DNA of 64,000 nucleotides, taken from NCBI GenBank assembly GCA_028554645.1, contig JAQOOI010000029.1, forward strand, positions 62,001 to 126,000, read 5' to 3'. Positions 36,487-45,949 of this stretch are shown here, one piece after another (positions within the stretch are counted from its first letter, which is position 1; every line of letters begins with the position of its first letter). The notes beneath the pieces were generated by a model. The model was not told where the DNA came from. It worked only from the letters and a program-made list of their open reading frames with translations, and did not search any database. The DNA comes from Omphalotus guepiniiformis. Taxonomy: Eukaryota; Basidiomycota; Agaricomycetes; Agaricales; Omphalotaceae. The position numbers and the translations under genes are program-made.

Positions 36487-36740
36487 ACAGGATTATACAT
36501 CCTGTATACACCCTGTATACACCCTGTATGCACCCTGTATGCACCCTGTATGCACCCTGTATGCACCCTGTATACACCCTGTATGCATCCTGTATACACA
36601 CTGTATGCACCCTGCATACACCCTGTATACACCCTGTATGCACTCTGTATGCACTCTGTATGCACCCTGTATACATCTCACCCTGTATACACCCTGTAGT
36701 ACACCCTGTAGACCTGTATACATCCTATATACACTCTATA
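36487..36740. repeat. 11-bp minisatellite array, continued
   Basis: Same unit as 35287-36123, about 22 copies, on the other side of the 363-bp insert. Confidence 0.93.
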
Positions 36741-37049
36741 CATTATTTTTGAGAAAATTGTTTAAAATAAATATTGAATTTTGGATGCAATTATGTTAAT
36801 CAAGATCATGATTGTTTCATCATAAAATACAGAGACAAATGGAAAAGGTGTGTGGAAACTATGCTAAAGCAATTCAAAATCAATTCAGAATAACAGACAG
36901 GATATTACTGTGAACTTATGCTAAACAAATGTGAAACTAATGTTAAATGTTTCTAAAATAACATTCATGTTTTGCTGGTGCAAATATACTGAAGATATGC
37001 TGAACAAATAAGATATATTCAGAGTTAAATACAGAGAGAAATAGAATAG

Positions 37050-37187
37050 CACTGCAAACAATTCAATATAAATTCCATGGGAAAATGTTAAAAATATGGT
37101 GAAATTACATCAAAAGTTTAATTTTTCATGTTATTTCACCATATTGTAATATTTTTCCGTGGGATTTATGTTGAATTCTTGGTGGTG
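37050..37187. mobile_element. 138-bp foldback MITE, copy in left X
   Basis: Almost the whole length is one inverted repeat (CACTGCAAACAATTCA at the left, TGAATTCTTGGTGGTG at the right), flanked by TAG on both sides (37047-37049, 37188-37190). The duplicate AT block of the same element (near 34875) shows the empty site, AATAGATGTG, with one TAG. A 3-bp duplication with CAC ends is compatible with CACTA-like or PIF/Harbinger-like MITEs. Confidence 0.82.
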
Positions 37188-37593
37188 TAGATGTGTGAAA
37201 AATATGCTAAACCAATTTAAAATTGATCCAGAATAACAGACAGAAAATTACTGTGAACTTATGCTAAACATATGTGAAAGTAATGTTAAATATCTGATGG
37301 TAAAATTTATGTTTTGGTTGTTCATATATACTGGCTATATGTTAAACAAATAACAAAACTATGGTAAACAGGATCATTTATGTATATAGTCTGTGTATAT
37401 GGATACAGTTGTACATTAGGTGAATTCATCTTGCATATCTCATGTGTATACATCCAGGATGCATCTGCATGGACCTAGTAGATGGACACTGATATCTCTG
37501 TATACAGAACATAGGGGTTAATATATACAAACTTGCGTACAGAAGATGTTTCCAAGGTGAGGTATATACAGACAAGGTATACACCCATATACA

Positions 37594-37911
37594 CTCTGTA
37601 TACACACTGTATACACTCCCACCTGTATACACCCTGTATACACCCTGTATACACCCTGTATACACTCTGTATACACTCTGTATGCACTCTGTATACACCC
37701 TGTATGCACTCTGTATACCCTCTGTATCCACCCTGTATCCACCCTGTATACACTCTGTATACATCCTGTATACATGTCATCCTGTATACCTGTATACACC
37801 CTGTACATCTGTCACCCTGTATACAGACAGTGTGTATACAGGTGTACAGGGTGTATATGGGTGTATACAGGTGTATACAGGTGTATACACATGTGACAGG
37901 GTGTATACATG
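37594..37911. repeat. 11-bp minisatellite array, third block
   Basis: Same unit family, more variable, with inserted ATGTCAC and CACATGTGAC variants. Confidence 0.9.
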
Positions 37912-37913
37912 TA

Positions 37914-38523
37914 GGCTCGCGACCAGCACGTGTCTTAGAAACTATGCCACATGGCATACTCGGACCGACAGTCCGAGAAGCGTTTCGAAGAAACGGCTGG
38001 TCTAAACGGTAGCCATTTTGGCAGGCGCGGCTTTGTGACATTGGACTTAGGCTCAGAACTTCGAATTTTTTGTATTCTTGAGAGCACGAGATTTATGCGT
38101 TTTGAAGAACACTGATTCAAATGAGATAGGTGTCAAAAAAAATTGTTTTTTCAAGGTATTTTCGTGCCCGACTTGAAAGAACGAGGGAGCCTGGTGTGGC
38201 TCCCACGCTTAGGTCAAGTGTATTTAGTGTGTTTGATGGGCTGACAGTATCACTTTGCGGGGTCAAAACATTCATATTTTTATGATATAGACTTTTGTGT
38301 TCAGCTCAACGAGAAACGGCGAATGATATAGGTCACTCAGGAACTTTTTCTTACAAGTTAAAAGCCAGAATTTTTTGAAGTCCAAAGTCACAAACCGTGA
38401 CCCCGCCAATGTGACGACCGTTTGGACCAGTCCCTCCACAATGAGCATCTGTGTTTGTTGTGCAAACAAACCAGATTTGAATGTCTCCAAATATGCTCAC
38501 GTGGAGGTAACTGGTCGCGAGTC
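37914..38523. mobile_element. 610-bp TA-flanked MITE in left X
   Basis: TIRs read GGCTCGCGACCAG at the left and CTGGTCGCGAGTC at the right (one mismatch), with TA on each side (37912-37913, 38524-38525), fitting Tc1/mariner-type insertion. The right X copy runs through the corresponding point (near 41760) without it. No transposase frame is present. Confidence 0.85.
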
Positions 38524-39267
38524 TAGTATACATGGTGTATACAGGTGTACAGAGTGTATAATTAAAGTTTTATGATAAATGATTTTTGATATTTGTTCAA
38601 CATCTGTTCACTGTAAATCACTGTGTTTGATGTTGGAGAAATGAAGGTATTGTGTTGATACAATTTACTATAATTTCAACATAATTTTAGTATTAGTAGC
38701 AAAAAAATGATGAAAAATTTCCGTATTAATTCAACATATGTTTAGCATTTTCTCACAGATTTTATGTTAAATTTCATCCAGTGTATAAAAAATTACATGT
38801 TTCTTACAAAAAATGTGTTCTTTTTTACTTGTATTTAACATCTTGTTTTAATACATTTATAACTTGGACCTCCTAGAATATTTTATGTTTATAACAACCT
38901 CAAAATAATATCTAACCCAGTCCTGCCAGTGGCATGGAGCACAAAAATGAGGGGGCAGATGAGGGGCAGAATGAGCCTCGGGCAAGGACGGACCGATTGA
39001 ACTGGAGGCCAGCCTTAACTGACCACGGAGCGCAAGAGAAACGCTGACTAATCAGGCCTCCGGCAATGACAACCGACTTAACCGGAGGCCAGCTTAACTG
39101 ACCATAAGTGCGCAAAAACGAGGGCCGAAAATGCTGACTAATATACAATTATTACATATACAATTTAAGGTCGCTCCGATCAAAGCGGAGGCCCGCTTAA
39201 CCGTCAAATTTTTGGCTGGACGGTGCCGCCATAAGAACGAATCCTTCGTTACACTCCGAATTCGTAA

Positions 39268-39381
39268 CTGGGGTTGATAGACTAAAGAAGACACGAACGA
39301 AGCTCATAACTACGTAACGACACATAGTGGCTATGCAGTAACGTGATGGCCGGAACGACCGGGACGGCCATAACCGTTACA
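39268..39381 (-). repeat. Inner part of split 3' LTR
   Basis: These 114 bp are identical by eye to 44663-44776 of the intact LTR. Confidence 0.92.
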
Positions 39382-39393
39382 CTATCCCCCTTC
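39382..39393 (-). other. Polypurine tract of gag-only element
   Basis: On the minus strand AAGGGGGATAG abuts the TG of the 3' LTR, as expected for a plus-strand primer. Confidence 0.7.
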
Positions 39394-39720
39394 AAAAAAA
39401 AGGCTATGAATGACAAAGGAATGAGTAGCACAAGCAAACTAGAAAGAAAACAGTGACAGTGGCAATGGAAGTATAAAGAAATGACCCAGATACCAAGACA
39501 GTAAGAAGTTAACTGCGAGGGGTGTCAAAACAATATACGCAAGGAGCAGTAGACAATCGAAAGAGACCGAAGCCTTTTAAGAAAGTTGAATGACTCAGAG
39601 CAGTAATCATGATCATTGAGTAAGACCGGAGCCTCTGCACAATACCATTGTAATCACCTGGAAGCGATAGAAATACAAGACAAGATCGGACTGTGACCGA
39701 AGGATTAATCAAGTTGAAAG
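39394..39720 (-). other. Gag 3' untranslated region, no pol
   Basis: This stretch of about 330 bp lies between the gag stop and the polypurine tract. No protease, reverse transcriptase or integrase motif is present in any frame. Confidence 0.7.
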
Positions 39721-40959
39721 TCAAGAAGACTTAGCGTTAGATGTAGAGGCAGTGGTGGAGGATCTGGAATTGAAGCGATTGACAGCCTGCGGACTACGGT
39801 TGGGGCATTTGTCCTTGATATGACCTGCAATACCGCAGTAAAGGCATACACCTTTAGCAAGGCGATCAGCGCGTTCAACATCGGAGAGGGGTCCACGAGT
39901 TTTAGCACGAAGGGTGTCAACTTCCATAGGAACATCAGTAGACACTGATGGAGTAGGAGCAGGAGGTGGTGGAATTGGTGGAATGGATGAAGCAGGAGGA
40001 GCATAAGTGGTAGGTGGAAACTGAGATCTGAATTGAGGAGTATACTGATAGGCAGCAGGGAACTGAGAAGTAGCAGGAGCGGTGGAAGGCACTGAGGATG
40101 ATGAAGTAGGTGGCAAAGGATGACTGAGAAAAGAAGCAGGAGCTGGTTCAGAGGATTCGGTTGAGAAAGGTTCACCTCCTTCCCGTTTATCATCCTGTTC
40201 TTCTCGCCAAGCAAGATTATCATACTTGATACACATCTCTCCAAAGGCCTTGAATGTGGTTGGTCGATTCTCAGGAAGAACATACTTCAACGCTTGTCGA
40301 ACACGGGGTTTGAGACCTTCAGTAAAGGTATCAATAAGTGTATAGTTGGTCCAATCGACACGAGAACGGAGTTCATTGTAGCGAGAGAAGTAGTTGGCAG
40401 TAGAACCACAATGTTCCTGGCGAAGGGCTCGGAGCTGAGAATTGGCAGTACCATGTGGGTCAAAGTCACCGAAATGAGTTTCGAAGGCTTTGCAAAAGCA
40501 AGTGAAATCAGCTTTGTCCTCATCAGAGACACTACTATACCACATTTTGGGGGTACCAGCAGCAAGGAAGGTGGACATGTAGAGGGATTTTTGGACATCA
40601 GAGGAGAAGCTGTTAGGCTGTAGAGCAATGGCATTCTGTACGTCATTGATGAAATCCTTAACTTCAGCAGCCTGACCAGTGAACATGGGAGGGAGCTGGA
40701 ATTTGGCAGGAGTGATGACAGGAGCAGAACGTCGAACAGAGAGCTGGTCCACAGTGTCAACAAGAGATGCGACAGTCTGAGAGAGACTAGACAATGAGGC
40801 AATGATCTGATGCTGATTCTGATTCTGAAGAGAAATGGCATGGCCCATCTCTACAATGGTACGAAGGAGATCATGCTGGAGTGTCTGGTCAATGGTAGCA
40901 GGTATAATCTGAGGTGCTGGAGATGCTTCTCTAGGCAGGGAACCAGTGGGATCATCCAT
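39721..40959 (-). CDS. Retrotransposon Gag, intact
   Basis: An uninterrupted frame of 412 codons starts MDDPTGSLPREASP. The order is: a Gln-rich helical N-terminus (about residues 25-75), a capsid region typical of retrotransposon gag (PPMFTGQAAEVKDFINDVQ; MWYSSVSDEDKADF; YFSRYNELRSRVDW; FTEGLKPRVRQAL), a Pro/Ser-rich linker (about 270-340), a CCHC zinc knuckle CLYCGIAGHIKDKC at residues 372-385, and a basic tail. The protein should form the virus-like particle and bind element RNA. The frame has no lesion although pol is missing, which suggests selection or recent activity in trans with a polymerase supplied by another element. Confidence 0.92.
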   Translation of the reverse strand: MDDPTGSLPREASPAPQIIPATIDQTLQHDLLRTIVEMGHAISLQNQNQHQIIASLSSLSQTVASLVDTVDQLSVRRSAPVITPAKFQLPPMFTGQAAEVKDFINDVQNAIALQPNSFSSDVQKSLYMSTFLAAGTPKMWYSSVSDEDKADFTCFCKAFETHFGDFDPHGTANSQLRALRQEHCGSTANYFSRYNELRSRVDWTNYTLIDTFTEGLKPRVRQALKYVLPENRPTTFKAFGEMCIKYDNLAWREEQDDKREGGEPFSTESSEPAPASFLSHPLPPTSSSSVPSTAPATSQFPAAYQYTPQFRSQFPPTTYAPPASSIPPIPPPPAPTPSVSTDVPMEVDTLRAKTRGPLSDVERADRLAKGVCLYCGIAGHIKDKCPNRSPQAVNRFNSRSSTTASTSNAKSS

Positions 40960-41734
40960 GGCAAGTGAGACAATGAAATCAGATAAGAGAGCAAAGAATG
41001 AAGCAAGAAATAGAAAGGCTTTTACGAATTCGGAGTGTAACGAAGGATTCGTTCTTATGGCGGCACCGTCCAGCCAAAAATTTGACGGTTAAGCGGGCCT
41101 CCGCTTTGATCGGAGCGACCTTAAATTGTATATGTAATAACTGTATATTAGTCAGCATTTTCGGGCCTCGTTTTTGCGCACTTATGGTCAGTTAAGCTGG
41201 CCTCCGGTTAAGTCGGTTGTCATTGCCGGAGGCCTGATTAGTCAGCGTTTCTCTTGCGCTCCGTGGTCAGTTAAGGCTGGCCTCTGGTTCAATCGGTCCG
41301 TCCTTGCCCGAGGCTCGTTCTGCCCCTCATCTGCCCCCTCATTTTTGTGCTCCATGCCACTGGCAGGACTGGTTTAGATATTATTTTGAGGTTGTTATAA
41401 ACATAAAATATTCTAGGAGGTCCAAGTTATAAATGTATTAAAACAAGATGTTAAATACAAGTAAAAAAAAAACACATTTTTTGTAAGAAACATGTAATTT
41501 TTTATACACTGGATGAAATTTAACATAAAATCTGTGAGAAAATGCTAAACATATGTTGAATTAATACAGAAATTTTTCATCATTTTTTTGCTACTAATAC
41601 TAAAATTATGTTCAAATTATAGTAAATTGTATCAACACGATACCTTCATTTCTCCAACATCAAACACAGTGATTTACAGTGAACAGATGTTGAACAAATA
41701 TCAAAAATCATTTATCATAAAACTTTAATTATAC

Positions 41735-42195
41735 ACTCTGTACACCTGTATACACCATGTATACACCCTGTCACATGTGTATACACCTGTATACACCTGT
41801 ATACACACTGTCTGTATACAGGGTGACAGATGTACAGGGTGTATACAGGTATACAGGATGACATGTATACAGGATGTATACAGAGTGTATACAGGGTGGA
41901 TACAGGGTGTATACAGGTATACAGGATGACATGTATACAGGATGTATACAGAGTGTATACAGGGTGGATACAGGGTGGATACAGGGTGGATACAGGGTGG
42001 ATACAGGGTGGATACAGGGTGGATACAGAGTGTATACAGAGTGCATACAGGGTGTATACAGAGTGCATACAGAGTGTATACAGAGTGTATACAGAGTGTA
42101 TACAGAGTGTATACAGGGTGTATACAGGGTGTATACAGGGTGTATACAGGTGGGAGTGTATACAGTGTGTATACAGAGTGTATATGGGTGTATAC
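41735..42195. repeat. 11-bp minisatellite array in right X, first block
   Basis: Reverse orientation of the unit at 35287-36123; variants GGTGGATACAG and GAGTGTATACA alternate. Confidence 0.93.
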
Positions 42196-42584
42196 CTTGT
42201 CTGTATATACCTCACCTTGGAAACATCTTCTGTACGCAAGTTTGTATATATTAACCCCTATGTTCTGTATACAGAGATATCAGTGTCCATCTACTAGGTC
42301 CATGCAGATGCATCCTGGATGTATACACATGAGATATGCAAGATGAATTCACCTAATGTACAACTGTATCCATAAACACAGACTATATACATAAATGATC
42401 CTGTTTACCATAGTTTTGTTATTTGTTCAACATATAGCCAGTATATATGAACAACCAAAACATAAATTTTACCATCAGATATTTAACATTACTTTCACAT
42501 ATGTTTAGCATAAGTTCACAGTAATTTTCTGTCTGTTATTCTGGATCAATTTTAAATTGGTTTAGCATATTTTTCACACATCTA

Positions 42585-42723
42585 CACCGCCAACAATTCA
42601 ACATAAATCCCACGGAAAAATATTACAAATATGGTGAAATAACATGAAAAATTAAACTTTTGATGTAATTTCACCATATTTTTAACATTTTCCCATGGAA
42701 TTTATGTTGAATTGTTTGCAGTG
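42585..42723. mobile_element. 139-bp foldback MITE, copy in right X
   Basis: Counterpart of 37050-37187 with CTA on both sides (42582-42584, 42724-42726). The duplicated AT block at about 43920 shows the empty site. Confidence 0.82.
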
Positions 42724-43029
42724 CTATTCTATTTCTCTCTGTATTTAACTCTGAATATATCTTATTTGTTCAGCATATCTTCAGTATATTTGCACAAGCA
42801 AAACATGAATGTTACTTTAGAAACATTTAACATTAGTTTCACATTTGTTTAGCATAAGTTCACAGTAATATCCTGTCTGTTATTCTGAATTGATTTTGAA
42901 TTGCTTTAGCATAGTTTCCACACACCTTTTCCATTTGTCTCTGTATTTTATGATAAAACAATCATGATCTTGATTAACATAATTGCATCCAAAATTCAAT
43001 ATTTATTTTAAACAATTTTCTCAAAAATA

Positions 43030-43525
43030 ATGTATAGAGTGTATATAGGGTGTATACAGGTCTACAGGGTGTATACAGGGTGAGATGTATACAGGGTGCA
43101 TACAGAGTGCATACAGAGTGCATACAGGGTGTATACAGGGTGTATACAGGGTGTATACAGGGTGCATACAGGGTGCATACAGGGTGTATACAGGGTGCAT
43201 ACACCCTGTATACAGGGTCAGGCTGGATACAGAGTGTATACAGAGTGTATACAGGATGTATACAGGGTGCATACAGAGTGTATACAGAGTGCATACAGGG
43301 TGGATACAGGGTGGATACAGGGTGGATACAGAGTGCATACAGGGTGGATACAGAGTGCATACAGAGTGCATACAGAGTGCATACAGAGTGCATACAGAGT
43401 GCATACAGGGTGTATACAGGGTGTATACAGGGTGTATACAGGGTGTATACAGGGTGTACACAGGTGTATACAGAGTGTATACAGGTATACAGGGTGACAT
43501 GTATACAGGGTGTATACAGAGTGTA
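43030..43525. repeat. 11-bp minisatellite array in right X, second block
   Basis: About 44 units of the same 11-bp family, including two short segments in reversed orientation near 43200 (ACACCCTGTATACAGGG). Confidence 0.93.
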
Positions 43526-44589
43526 TATGGGTGTATACCTTGTCTGTATATACCTCACCTTGGAAACACCTTCTGTACACAAGTTTGTATATATTAACCC
43601 CTCTGTTCTGTATACAGAGATATCAGTGTCCATCTACTAGGTCCATGCAGATGCATCCTGGATGTATACACATGGGATATGCAAGATGAATTCACCTAAT
43701 GTACAACTGTATCCATATACACAGACTATATACATAAATGATCCTGTTTATCATAGTTTTCTTATTTGTTCAACATATAGCTAGTATATATGAATAACCA
43801 AAACATGAATTTTACCATCAGAAATTTAACATTACTTTCACATATGTTTAGCATAAGTTCACAGTAATTTTCTGTCTGTTATTCTGAATCAATTTTAAAT
43901 TGGTTTAGCATATTATTCACACATCTATTCTATTTCTCTCTGTATTTAACTCTGAATATATCTTATTTGTTCAGCATATCTTCAGTATATTTGCACAAGC
44001 AAAACATGAATGTTACTTTAGAAACATTTAACATTAGTTTCACATTTGTTGGGCATAAGTTCACAGTAATATCCTGTCTATTATTCTGAATTGATTTTGA
44101 ATTGCTTTAGCATAGTTTCCACACACCTTTTCCATTTGTCTCTGTATTTTATGATGAAACAATCATGATCTTGATTAACATAATTGCATCCAAAATTCAA
44201 TATTTATTTTAAACACTTTTCCCAAAAATAATGATAAGATTTTATGGAATTTATGATAAATGATTTTAGATATTTGTTCAAGATCTGTTCACTGTAAATA
44301 ACTGTGTTTGATGTTGGAGAAATGAAGGTATTGTGTTGATACAATTTACTATAATTTGAACATAATTTTAGTATTAGTAGCAAAAAAAATGATGAAAAAT
44401 TTTGGTATTGATTCAATATATGTTTAGCATTTTCTCAGATTTTATGTTAAATTGTGTCCAGTGACAGTTTTGTCTGTATTGATGCACAGATGTGCTGCCA
44501 AAACTGAATTCGTTCCCGCCTGCATCCCGTGATGCAGGCTGACAGTCCAAGTTATGGTTATAATGGTTATGATGGTTGTGATGGTTGTG

Positions 44590-44599
44590 AGTCTATCAA
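44590..44599 (-). other. Self-priming primer-binding site of gag-only element
   Basis: On the minus strand TTGATAGACT lies two bases after the 5' LTR end. Its exact 10-nt complement, AGTCTATCAA, occurs inside the LTR itself (44669-44678 on the plus strand reads TTGATAGACT). This is the arrangement of Tf1/sushi-type elements, whose mRNA 5' end folds back and primes reverse transcription. Confidence 0.7.
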
Positions 44600-44601
44600 A
44601 C

Positions 44602-44776
44602 TGTGAGGGGCACACGCAATCAGAACCAGAGCAAGGAAACCGAGAGCCAAAAAAGCCCAACACTGGGGTTGATAGACTAAAGAAGACACGAACGAAGCTC
44701 ATAACTACGTAACGACACATAGTGGCTATGCAGTAACGTGATGGCCGGAACGACCGGGACGGCCATAACCGTTACA
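44602..44776 (-). repeat. Intact 5' LTR of gag-only element (175 bp)
   Basis: Read on the minus strand it starts TGTAACGGTTATGG and ends CCCCTCACA, with target duplication ACCAG on the outer side. If self-priming is right, the transcript starts at AGTCTATCAA inside this LTR. Confidence 0.92.
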
Positions 44777-45252
44777 ACCAGGTGGTGCGTTTCTGAAAAA
44801 AAAAAACCATCGCAGTGGAGAATTCCTGGCCTAATCTGAATCTGAATCTTTTGTTGCACTGCAGCTCTAATTCGGACAAGAGGGAAATCCAAGGAAGCGT
44901 ACCCCTCAATGATGGAATTACGAGACTTTCAGGGCTTCCTTCGTTCCAGCCTAATGTCGTCGAACCGTACCTTACGGAGAACCTCCACTGGTATATCATC
45001 AAGGTCAGCTTGAACTTCTCGTATCAGCATTGTAATTTGCAACAACTGCCACGACGACTGTGACTGAACCAATCTACATAGACTGGCCAAGTCATTGATA
45101 TCTCTTCAGTTCCCTCTCTTGAAGTTACTGTTATCGCAACGCGACTTATTCTTCCTCCTGGCGCAATGTTTCCTGAGCCCAGCGAGACGCATCACTATCA
45201 TGGAATTACGTTTGGGCGCCCGGGAGGGTCACGACAAGCGCCTGTGTCCTGA

Positions 45253-45616
45253 AAAGTAACGCTTTCCTTGCATCGCAATGGTTGGTCATTTGATTTTCAT
45301 TTTTACTGTTAGCAGCTTGATTATTATAAAATCCAGACACATTGAAGACATCATCTCATGAACGTGTCACACCTAATATCAACCGTGATGAATTGGGGTT
45401 TGCGGCATGGTGTGAAGAGCAGGACCCGAGCAGGACCGTTTATTGATACTAGGAGACATATACGAGCCCACTAGTAACGCGCAGCCCGCATATATATACA
45501 AATTCGAACAGATAACGACATGTTTTGAGGTTCTAAACATTCTAGTAAACCTATGAAAAGAGACAACATCCATAAGATTCATGCGGGAAAAGGCACAAAA
45601 ACGCAGCCCTCATACC
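45253..45616. other. Intergenic with duplicated ATP23 3' flank
   Basis: About 45440-45616 aligns with 47705-47855, the 3' flank of ATP23 (shared GATACTAGGAGACATA/GATACAGGGAGACATA and CCGTATATAT-type blocks). It is part of a segmental duplication. Confidence 0.6.
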
Positions 45617-45949
45617 TCATCGAACGGACGTGTCGTTGAAACAACTTTCCCAAACTTCGTTCACAGCTCTTTCTGCTGTGGCTTCATCAGGGCATGCAGG
45701 GTTGGAAGCGACAGATATCGAGGTAATCGCACGACGGCGTACACGCGCATGAGCTACAACACCTCCGTTCGCGACAGGTATACCGTATGATCTTGCATGG
45801 CGTACATGAGATTTCGTTCGGGAACTTGACCGCCTGATCTGAGGTGATTCATTGGGACCACGAGCTCTGTTTCGCCATCTTTCAAAGGTGCTAGGAAGAG
45901 GGTCAGACAGCGAGGAAGAGGAAGTAGCGCAAATTTGATATCTATCCAC
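45617..45949 (-). pseudogene. Truncated ATP23 copy without the protease motif
   Basis: The end of the frame ([22 protein letters not shown], then [15 protein letters not shown]) is nearly identical to the C-terminus of the intact ATP23 at 47856-48737, and FERWR matches its N-terminal part. The shared middle (QVPERN-like and VANGGVVAHA) is partly in another frame. The stretch that holds the zinc-binding HELVH and the [14 protein letters not shown] exon is missing, with GGVVAHAR joined directly to RRRAITS. The C-terminal intron is also gone, but the 3' flank is duplicated too, so this is a decayed genomic duplicate rather than a clean retrocopy. It cannot be an active peptidase. Confidence 0.85.

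Larger units (their letters stand above)
34253..39267 (-). mobile_element. Element X, left copy (5.0 kb), Helentron/HINE-like
   Basis: Read on the minus strand it starts TTACGAATTCGGAG at 39267 and ends GACAGTCCAAG at 34253. Joining its flanks restores an intact LTR (CCCAACA then CTGGGG), so the borders are exact and no target duplication longer than one base exists. A hairpin with a perfect 9-bp stem (GCCTGCATC, 4-nt loop, GATGCAGGC) lies 12 nt from the 3' end. ACGAATTCG occurs both at the 5' tip and just inside the 3' hairpin. The order is: GC-rich head with two tandem repeats of about 85-90 bp, AT-rich block, 11-bp repeat array, AT-rich block, second array, AT-rich block, hairpin tail. Nothing in it codes for protein. 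Compared with the right copy it carries extra insertions at 36124-36486 and 37914-38523. Confidence 0.75.
41022..44551 (+). mobile_element. Element X, right copy (3.5 kb), inverted to the left copy
   Basis: It starts TTACGAATTCGGAG at 41022 and ends GACAGTCCAAG at 44551. It is inserted in the retrotransposon leader between the primer-binding site and gag, with GGCTT to the left and TTATGG to the right and no target duplication beyond one T. The same 9-bp-stem hairpin lies 12 nt from the end; its loop differs by one base from the left copy. The block order is the same as in the left copy: GC-rich head with tandem units (41147-41236 and 41237-41317), AT block, array (41735-42195), AT block with foldback MITE, array (43030-43525), AT block, hairpin tail. 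The second AT block repeats the first, so each X contains an internal duplication of array plus AT block. No coding capacity is seen. Confidence 0.75.
34192..44776 (-). mobile_element. Gag-only Ty3/gypsy-type retrotransposon, carrying two X insertions
   Basis: The element is read on the minus strand. The 5' LTR is at 44602-44776 (175 bp, TGTAACGG...CCTCACA). The 3' LTR is split into 39268-39381 and 34192-34252. The flanking target duplication is ACCAG. The two LTRs appear identical by eye over their shared sequence, so the insertion is young. Between them are a primer-binding site, a leader of about four AACCATCAC-type 9-bp repeats, an intact 412-codon gag (40959-39721), about 330 bp without polymerase sequence, and a polypurine tract. 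Protease, reverse transcriptase and integrase are absent. One large X element sits in the 3' LTR and another in the leader. Without them the element would be about 2.0 kb. It matches the idea of non-autonomous gag-bearing LTR elements (called TR-GAG in plants). Confidence 0.88.
33914..45252 (+). pseudogene. Stand-alone tyrosinase C-terminal domain copy, split by insertion
   Basis: The left part (33914-34191) encodes MSNIAMNGNHLDESTTAQ... then FWEWDARIRVNQSAVGGPF and FLGEIPQDPSSWSTNPNYVG, aligning with the lid domain of the upstream tyrosinase. The right part resumes at 44868 after a retained intron acceptor (CTGCAG), with SNSDKREIQGSVPLNDG, and ends TFGRPGGSRQAPVS at 45252. The copper-binding domain is absent. 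The copy has its own ATG in place of the catalytic part, so it was already a C-terminal-only unit before the insertion. The insertion duplicated ACCAG (34187-34191, 44777-44781) at the last exon bases before the donor GTGGTG. The last intron (after YIIK) has no clean frame-correct acceptor, so there may be a further lesion. Expression of an intact product is unlikely. Confidence 0.88.

Noticed and set aside
35287..43525. CRISPR-like repeat array
   Set aside because: Units are contiguous without spacers, 11 bp long, in a eukaryotic genome.
41715..43640. Further repeat-protein-like frames in the right X copy
   Set aside because: Same artefact of the 11-bp minisatellite.
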